From assembly GCA_036510575.1 (NCBI GenBank), contig DATCDR010000183.1, forward strand, positions 1-21,006: a stretch of 21,006 nucleotides of DNA, given 5' to 3'. Shown here one piece after another: positions 16,501 to 21,006 of the stretch (the stretch's first letter is position 1; every line of letters starts with the position of its first letter). The position numbers were made by a program, and so were the translations under genes. This stretch comes from DATCDR01 sp036510575. GTDB lineage: Bacteria; Actinomycetota; Acidimicrobiia; Acidimicrobiales; Bog-793. The notes beneath the pieces were generated by a model, which saw nothing but the letters and a program-made list of their open reading frames with translations, searched no databases and was not told the origin of the DNA.

Positions 16501-16943
16501 AGGTCGTCGAGAAAACTCGCGAATCGCTCCTCGAATGCCACTGTCTGCGCGATCTGGTCGGTCACCTCGAAGTGAAGTGGCAAACCTGCCTCGATGGTGT
16601 GCTCGGCGAGAAGTCGCTGCGCGAATCCGTGGATCGTGGTGATCGTGGCATCGTCGATCTCGCTCGCCTTGGCGCGGAGCGTCTCGTCCTTGCTCTCGCG
16701 AAGCGCCCGGTAGATCTTTTGACGAAGCTCCGCCGCGGCCGCTTCGGTGAAGGTGATCGCGGCCACCTCGGCAAGCTCGACCTCACCTGATGCGAGCAGG
16801 CTGACGATTCGCCCGACCAGTTCGGTCGTCTTCCCAGAGCCCGCTCCCGCCTCGACAAAGAGCGTCGAGGCGAGGTCGTTGGCGATCCGATCTCGGTCAT
16901 CTTGATCCGCGAACGCCGCTCCGCTACGCCCTTGATCACGCAT
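13578..16943 (-). CDS. addA: AddA-like UvrD-type helicase-nuclease
   Basis: A 1121-residue superfamily 1A helicase with a C-terminal RecB-type nuclease, the motor subunit of an AddAB/AdnAB-like double-strand-break resection enzyme. Motifs in order: Walker A GAGSGKT with K38, AITFTEAAAAELRQKI, TIHGFAQRLL, Walker B VDEFQDTDP (D360-E361-F362-Q363-D364), FFVGDPKQSIYSFRGAD, VTNFRSRPG, IMTIHAAKGLEFPLVIV and LRLAYVGLTRARDYLVLM. Near the end the nuclease core has GIVDLCYLEEDGLVLVDYKTD (split: GIVDL with LVDYKTD; D1038, K1040) and the QxxxY-like LQIGAYVLAL. ATG at 16943 is preferred over an upstream GTG at 16997 because it overlaps the addB stop codon by eight bases and the extra residues look non-homologous. 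No good Shine-Dalgarno is present; coupling to addB is likely. In mycobacteria the equivalent partner is AdnB. Confidence 0.92.
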   Translation of the reverse strand: MRDQGRSGAAFADQDDRDRIANDLASTLFVEAGAGSGKTTELVGRIVSLLASGEVELAEVAAITFTEAAAAELRQKIYRALRESKDETLRAKASEIDDATITTIHGFAQRLLAEHTIEAGLPLHFEVTDQIAQTVAFEERFASFLDDLYDDEGARVLIQALGEFGVRATQLHAFAEDLEAKLSQVIAPAVGPASASLDLEGAVVRAVSALGAMIEALGDRRGSCTNDDDKLLVRLDELELERKKLAALGEWTAKLSWLRSLKTTGAALGEKGSWPDVDAVRSLLREIDAAREAALGEIADALVRELADRLGAAALRAAARRVALGAINFDDLLVLARDLVRDHAGVRSAVTTRFRFILVDEFQDTDPVQTEMLMLLAELDSTSGAGRLFFVGDPKQSIYSFRGADVLLYADTRGQIVGDRPTRLVTNFRSRPGIVSYVNDVFSRLFLGQVDLIGSERVGDLVAARDSHDDPAVVLVGGPEERLTAADRRFLDAEEIAATIALALAEQWPVLVDEVVRPIQLGDIAILLPARTSVGVLQAALERSGIDFTIAETTLVYASDEVRELLGILRAIDEAADERDVIRALRSSCFACSDADLASWRTAGGEWRASAAPDGPPGHPIGQVLAKLASLSATRYTGRVDATLMMLINELAIWQSLAARRGRAESLRRLDFVVERARAFAASTGGTIGQFLDFAEREAQGRARSRELVATSGEIDAVQIMTIHAAKGLEFPLVIVADLGGDASTSSALVLRGAAGLEFSLAQDLRSSGFEQARQTQSQLERGERLRLAYVGLTRARDYLVLMLRHSVAREAQPGLAEQIWMASSELKSWRPASPVDDRASMALDAGSLVHWLDPPGDVPESAPLQKGPLEADLLAWRERRVELLSGINRQRSVAPSSLGHEPLGIEQPGGRDGEIVAPVSRTVLDAEDDEASPWHRARQASARGRAVHAVLQQASLRDSSDLGVLAAAAASDEEIPDQATKVEQLALAALSAPTVRAALESARIMRELPLRVGIGDGAIEGIVDLCYLEEDGLVLVDYKTDALDTDADLASAGARYHLQIGAYVLALERATGMAVRRAVLIFLAGEGGALEYEVPELRAAVEEARLAVAEIFRAPLAGSS

Positions 16944-19900
16944 CGGACGCACCAGAAGGCGGAGATAACGCTGAGGTCGAGTCGGTAACCAGACCATCGA
17001 GAAGGCTGAAGTACTCAGTGGCCAGGCCGGAACCTCGTGCGGACTCCTCGTAGCGGTCGCGAGCCGTCGGACAGATCACATCGAAGTCACAAAACCGACA
17101 GTTTTCTTGACCGGCGTACCCCGAATCTCCCGGCAGCATCGGGAAGAGCCCGGTAGCCACCGTCTTTGTCAACACATCGACGGTTTCGACGAGCCGTTCA
17201 CGGACCTCATCGTTGAGGTCGATACCGATCGCGAATGACCCGTCCTTGATCGAGCGAGGGCCGACGAAGCGGAACTCGGCACGCACCTTCGCGTCGCGAG
17301 CTTGCGCGAGGGATGCCGCTGCGAGCGCGTAGATAGGGAGTTGGAGATGCTTGCCGGCATCGACCGGATCGGTCTCGATGACCTCGAATCGTTTCGGGTT
17401 GCCGGACTTGTAGTCGATCACGGTGATCGAGCCGTCTTCTCCGACATCGGTCCGGTCGATCTTTCCCCTGAACGCGACCTTGCCATTGGGAAGCACGAGC
17501 TCGACAGCGGGTACCTCGCCGTAGCCGAAGGCGTACTCCACCTGGATCGGCCGTCGTCGACTCACCAGCCGGTCCGCCGCGTCTCTTAGACGCTCCGCCT
17601 CGAGATCGATCTTGATCCGTCGACGCTCGGCTTGGAACAACACGGGTTTGCCGGTACGCCCCGCTCGCTCGTATCGATCCATCACCTCGTCGGCGATAAC
17701 GCCGAGCCGCGCTGCGCCGTCGGTCATGGCGTCGGTGGCGTGGGCAATCTCCTCAGCGACGAAGCGTTCGAAAACTTCATGGATGATCGAACCCTTCGTC
17801 ATCGGCTCGATCGACATCACAACTTCGGGATCATCGATCACTTCGCAGCTGAGCACGTGACTAAGGAAGTATCGGAATGCACAGGTGGCGACCTCCTCGA
17901 TCGCTGTCGGTGAGTACGGCTTCGCGCCCAACGGCACCGAGATGTCCTCGACGACACCCTGATACCTGCCGAACTCCCGTCGGTCGCGTGCCAACACCGC
18001 CACCGAGGCCCGGACGACCGCGTCGAGCCCGAGAGCCGCAGCTGCAGCCGGAACCTCCCGAGCGGGCCTTGCGAACAACCAAGCCGTTTCGAACTCCGCA
18101 CTTCGAAGTGCAGGCACGTCGGTAAGCACCTGACTCAGCTCTGCGAGCACCCCGGCGATTGGTCGCTTGTCATTCGCCTCTTCGACGAATCTGCTCGGCG
18201 CCATCTCGCGTCCGTTGCTGTCGAGCTTGGGTGAGGTCGCGATGAGCTCGACGGCCGATTGCCGGAGCAAGGCGAATTGACGCTCGCTCCTGCCGGCGAC
18301 TGCTCGCGCCGTCATCGGCTCAAGATTCAACGCCTCACGATCTGTTCGCTCGAGGAGGGGTGAGCGGGGTGCGCCACCGGGCAGGTTGGAAGTCGAGCAG
18401 CCGACGACGACAACCACGTCGAAATCAACACCCATCGCCTGCTCGATCGACGCGACAACAACGCCGCGGCCAGTGCGCCCGAGTCGCGGTCCTGGCCTAC
18501 GAAACTCCTCGGCGATCAGCGGCCTGGCCGAGTCGAGGCCAAGGTCAGCTTCGAAATGGCCGAGAGCAGCCACCTCGGCGATCACCGCGGCGACCCGGTC
18601 ACGGGCGCTTTCGGGGTCGCGCGCATCGTCTTGCACCTCGCTAGGCGCGCCGAGCAGCTCATCGATCGCGTGCAGCGCCCAAGACGCGATCTGCTCCCAA
18701 CCTCTAGCTGAAGCGCCCGCGCCAACAAGCAGCGCGAGTCGCCGCACGAAGCCGTCGAGACCGCGCGCGGCCACGAGGTTGCGCTCGACATCGGTGTGGG
18801 ACCTCTCCGTACTACTTGACGCCTCGAACGACACCGCATCGGAGATCCGCTCCTGGCGGCGGACGTACTCGCCGAGGTGCTGGCTCCAGTCGCGAAAGGA
18901 CCCGCCGGTGATTCCGGCCAGCTTGCTGACGCGATCCCACTCGGCGGTTGGTACACGCCTGCCGTTCGCCTCAAGGAGTGGTACGGCACGAAGAAGCGAG
19001 ATGAGATCGTGCCGGTGTACCGGTTCGAGGACGAAGTCGATAAGCGCGAGCAGCACCCGCCCGGGCGCCTCCTCGGCGAGGCGTGAAACAGGCGGTGCAT
19101 TGAACTCCACACCTGCTGCGGCGAGCTCGCTTGCAAGGAGCGGAAGGTAGGGCTCACGTGAGGGATACAGCAACGCCACGCGCTCAGGCGGCGCCCCTTC
19201 AGCGAGCCTGTCGAGCAGCATTCGAATCGCTGTTCGAACCTCGGCCCTCGGCGATGCCGCAGTAACGAGCAGGTCCGGCGCGCCAGCACGGTTGCTCCGG
19301 CTCACCTCGAGCTCAGTTACTGCCACGCCGAGACGACGAGCGAGCCGCTCCGCGAACGCCACCGCCGGCTCGTCCAGATCTCCTACCCCTACCAGCCCAA
19401 CAAGGGCTTGCACCTTCGTGGCGACACTGAGTGCGGCCAAAAGACTCAGCTCACACGGCCGTGCTCGATCTGGCAGGTAGACAACGATGGCTCCGAGCTG
19501 TTCTGCCGCATCGGCGCCGAGCGAGGAGGCCGCGGACTCGAAGAGATCGACGTCGTCGTAAAAATTTGCCGCGACGCTTCGACGAACCTCGCGACAGACA
19601 CCGAGAAGAAGGTGCGCTCGAGCCCCGAGTACCACGTCGTTCTCGGGAGTCGATTCGAGCGAGCCAGCAAAGCGAAGCTCGCCGTAACGATCGGCGACCT
19701 CGGCGGCTGTCGCAGGATGCATCGTCGCCTCGCCGAAGATCCGCGGCCGGGAAGCGAGCTCGACTCGCACGGCCGCGGTCAGCGCCGTCCGGGTCAGACG
19801 GCGACGCGACCGTCCGCGCAACCCGGCTGTGCCGAGTTCCTCGGCGAGTCGCGCAAGCGTTACGAGGTTGACATTGACCAGCCCGCCGCGACCGACCCGA

Positions 19901-20076
19901 GCGACGTCGGCGCTCCGGCTAGCGGTAAGCGCCCTCGCCACGTGGATCGCCACCCTGGCACTTGGCGTGAGGACAGTGACCGCTTGGAACGGACTGTCCA
20001 GTTGTGCCTCGGCAATGAGCTGATCAAGTGCGTCTAGCGCGCCCGCCCTCGGCAAGGTGGAGACAAATCCGGCCAT
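16936..20076 (-). CDS. addB: AddB-like Fe-S PD-(D/E)XK nuclease subunit
   Basis: A 1046-residue partner of AddA. The N-terminal ~700 residues have a UvrD-like fold pattern but no Walker A lysine: the position reads VLTPSARVAIHVARAL. The later helicase-like strand survives as VASIEQAMGVDFDVVVVVG and NLPGGAPRSPLLERTDR. So the motor looks inactive, as in RexB-type AddB. The C-terminal nuclease is complete: KGSIIHEVFERF, KIDRTD with D874, VIDYKSG with D888 and K890, and LQLPIYALA. Four cysteines, C732 (CAFRYFL), C993, C996 and C1002 (CRFCDFDVIC), match the 4Fe-4S staple of AddB nucleases. With AddA it should resect double-strand breaks for RecA loading. ATG at 20076 has no Shine-Dalgarno and lies next to the 3' end of a group II intron remnant. 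Mycobacterial AdnA is the similar-sized relative. Confidence 0.9.
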   Translation of the reverse strand: MAGFVSTLPRAGALDALDQLIAEAQLDSPFQAVTVLTPSARVAIHVARALTASRSADVARVGRGGLVNVNLVTLARLAEELGTAGLRGRSRRRLTRTALTAAVRVELASRPRIFGEATMHPATAAEVADRYGELRFAGSLESTPENDVVLGARAHLLLGVCREVRRSVAANFYDDVDLFESAASSLGADAAEQLGAIVVYLPDRARPCELSLLAALSVATKVQALVGLVGVGDLDEPAVAFAERLARRLGVAVTELEVSRSNRAGAPDLLVTAASPRAEVRTAIRMLLDRLAEGAPPERVALLYPSREPYLPLLASELAAAGVEFNAPPVSRLAEEAPGRVLLALIDFVLEPVHRHDLISLLRAVPLLEANGRRVPTAEWDRVSKLAGITGGSFRDWSQHLGEYVRRQERISDAVSFEASSSTERSHTDVERNLVAARGLDGFVRRLALLVGAGASARGWEQIASWALHAIDELLGAPSEVQDDARDPESARDRVAAVIAEVAALGHFEADLGLDSARPLIAEEFRRPGPRLGRTGRGVVVASIEQAMGVDFDVVVVVGCSTSNLPGGAPRSPLLERTDREALNLEPMTARAVAGRSERQFALLRQSAVELIATSPKLDSNGREMAPSRFVEEANDKRPIAGVLAELSQVLTDVPALRSAEFETAWLFARPAREVPAAAAALGLDAVVRASVAVLARDRREFGRYQGVVEDISVPLGAKPYSPTAIEEVATCAFRYFLSHVLSCEVIDDPEVVMSIEPMTKGSIIHEVFERFVAEEIAHATDAMTDGAARLGVIADEVMDRYERAGRTGKPVLFQAERRRIKIDLEAERLRDAADRLVSRRRPIQVEYAFGYGEVPAVELVLPNGKVAFRGKIDRTDVGEDGSITVIDYKSGNPKRFEVIETDPVDAGKHLQLPIYALAAASLAQARDAKVRAEFRFVGPRSIKDGSFAIGIDLNDEVRERLVETVDVLTKTVATGLFPMLPGDSGYAGQENCRFCDFDVICPTARDRYEESARGSGLATEYFSLLDGLVTDSTSALSPPSGASDA

Positions 20077-20127
20077 TGGTAGTCAGGGGCGCGGTGCCTC
20101 AACGGCCCGGTTCCCCATCCCCCTTTC

Positions 20128-20160
20128 GATCTGTACGTGCGGTTTTCCCGCATACAGCTC
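20128..20160 (-). ncRNA. Group II intron domain V, altered catalytic triad
   Basis: On the minus strand the 33-base hairpin starts GAGCTGTATGCGGG, has an AAAA loop and closes CCGCACGTACAGATC. This is the form of bacterial domain V (common version GAGCCGTATGCGGG ... CCGCACGTACGGTTC). One C-G pair has become U-A with both sides changed, but the base facing the triad G, normally U, is A, giving a G x A mismatch in the AGC triad that holds the catalytic metals. Confidence 0.8.
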
Positions 20161-20183
20161 ACCGACGGTCATTCTGAACATGG

Positions 20184-20854
20184 TTACGCAGCTTTCGGAT
20201 AGCGAATAGTGCCAGTTAGCTTGTGCAGACCCTGGTCGTGGAACCAGTCCTCGGTCCAGCGGTTCGCCTGACCGGCGTGGAGGTTGCGACCCCGCTTCTT
20301 TATGAGCAAGCGGAACAGTCGCCACGACACGTAGCGGTCGAGTTGGCGAAACTTGATGGCAGCGTTCCCGGTGCAGAAGTAGTTGCCCCAGCCCCGAAGG
20401 AACCGGTTGAGGCGCCGATAACCACCTCCAACTCCTGTCCGACCTGGCTTCTGGCCGTGAGAGCCTTGATCCTTGCTCGAGCACGCTTCATCGACCGCAG
20501 CGACGGCCAGCGCTGCAGGTAGAAGCGGATGATCCGCCGCTGCTCCCAGAGCTTGCCGGACATGCGGGCACGGAAGTGACACCCGAGGAAGTCGAAGCCC
20601 TCTTCCCTCCCGGAGGTCGACCACAAGGGTCTTGTCCGGATGGAGTTTTCGCACCCCTGCTGGGGGCAGGTGCCCGTCGGGGAAGTTGGACCGGGCGGTC
20701 CCGGTCATGCCCTGATGCTTACCTTCGTCGCCGACGTGACCGAAGTCGGGGCCCTTCCCTCCCGCCGGGTTCATCCCGGCGATCGGCAGTACTACGACCC
20801 CGACGGACTCCCGCTTGCCTCCGGACGTTTTCACCACTGGCTTATACGTCCGGT
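20184..20854 (-). pseudogene. Group II intron maturase/reverse transcriptase, deleted and frameshifted
   Basis: The piece after the deletion junction (around 20650-20658) starts KLHPDKTLVVDLREG. The homology then changes frame near 20600-20610 to EEGFDFLGCHFRARMSGKLW and QRRIIRFYLQRWPS, and changes back near 20415-20425 to LNRFLRGWGNYFCTGNA and WTEDWFHDQGLHKLTGT, ending at 20184. These are the end of the RT thumb and the maturase X domain of bacterial group II intron proteins. The fingers and palm, including the catalytic aspartates, are missing between the 5' leader segment (GTARSNFPDGHLPPAG) and KLHPDKT. The two shifts cancel, which leaves a long but meaningless open frame. Confidence 0.85.
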
Positions 20855-21006
20855 CTTTGCTGACAAGGCTGGCAAGACGGGCCTCTCCTGTTCCGAACCA
20901 AACCGTGCGTACGTGCCGCTCCCCATACCCCGAGAGGACCCGACCATCGGCATCTCCGGAACTGGCCGGTCGGTCGGACGTGGACCTTCGCCGTGACATG
21001 AGCGGC

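Larger units (their letters stand above)
20078..21006 (-). mobile_element. Group II intron remnant, 5' end outside window
   Basis: Minus-strand sequence entering from the right edge. From the 5' side it has an intron 5' coding segment (about 20852-20660: RTYKPVVKTSGG, then GGKGPDFGHVG, GMTGTARSN), a jump to the late maturase region, a broken maturase C-terminus, domain V (20128-20160) and a domain VI-like stem with bulged A in GGCACCG. The likely 3' end is around GACTACC, 20083-20077. The element lacks the RT catalytic YADD domain and is disrupted, so it cannot move by itself. Exact borders are uncertain because the 5' end is not in the window. Confidence 0.85.

Noticed and set aside
20184..20999. 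271-codon frame taken as one intact intron protein
   Set aside because: It joins 5' intron coding sequence to the late maturase region, and its middle part is out of frame relative to the homology.
1..21006. CRISPR array, rRNA, prophage or toxin-antitoxin system
   Set aside because: No regularly spaced repeats, no rRNA sequence and no paired small genes of known toxin or antitoxin type were seen.

Overview
The window is GC-rich, with GTG, ATG and possibly TTG starts, tight head-to-tail genes and long antisense shadow frames. An Fe-S AddB-like and AddA-like helicase-nuclease pair, a Thr-rich zinc-ribbon membrane protein and a mycobacterium-like MscL pore suggest a free-living high-GC actinobacterium, perhaps of the Acidimicrobiia. 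That placement is inference from gene content; there is no rRNA gene here.

Left part (1-3808): eroded sequence. It holds a frameshifted and truncated DinB/DUF664 gene, a faint IS5-like transposase tail, an intact zinc-ribbon / single-pass membrane / Ig-like surface protein, and a flavin-dependent monooxygenase gene broken by one frameshift.

Middle part (3979-8854, plus strand): an alpha/beta hydrolase with a cysteine at the nucleophile position, a complete pyruvate phosphate dikinase (ppdK), a TPR lipoprotein, and an MscL-type channel whose C-terminal tail is a four-cysteine zinc ribbon. ppdK has a clear ribosome binding site and a leader that could form hairpins.

Right part (8971-20076, minus strand): in transcription order an AddB-like nuclease, an AddA-like helicase-nuclease, a DinG-type Fe-S helicase, glucose-6-phosphate dehydrogenase (zwf) and an M48 metallopeptidase. 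The first three overlap by a few bases and look translationally coupled; AddA and AddB would process double-strand breaks, and the DinG-like helicase probably acts in the same repair context. zwf and the peptidase follow at short gaps without an obvious functional link.

Right edge (about 20078-21006): a group II intron remnant on the minus strand. Most of its reverse transcriptase is deleted, two frameshifts break what is left, and the catalytic triad of domain V is altered. Its 3' end lies directly against the addB start codon, so it now forms the addB 5' region.

I found no convincing undescribed multi-gene system. The most interesting items are the MscL-zinc ribbon protein that lacks the usual pore-entrance aspartate, the coupled addB-addA-dinG set next to the dead intron, and the zinc-ribbon/Ig-like surface protein.
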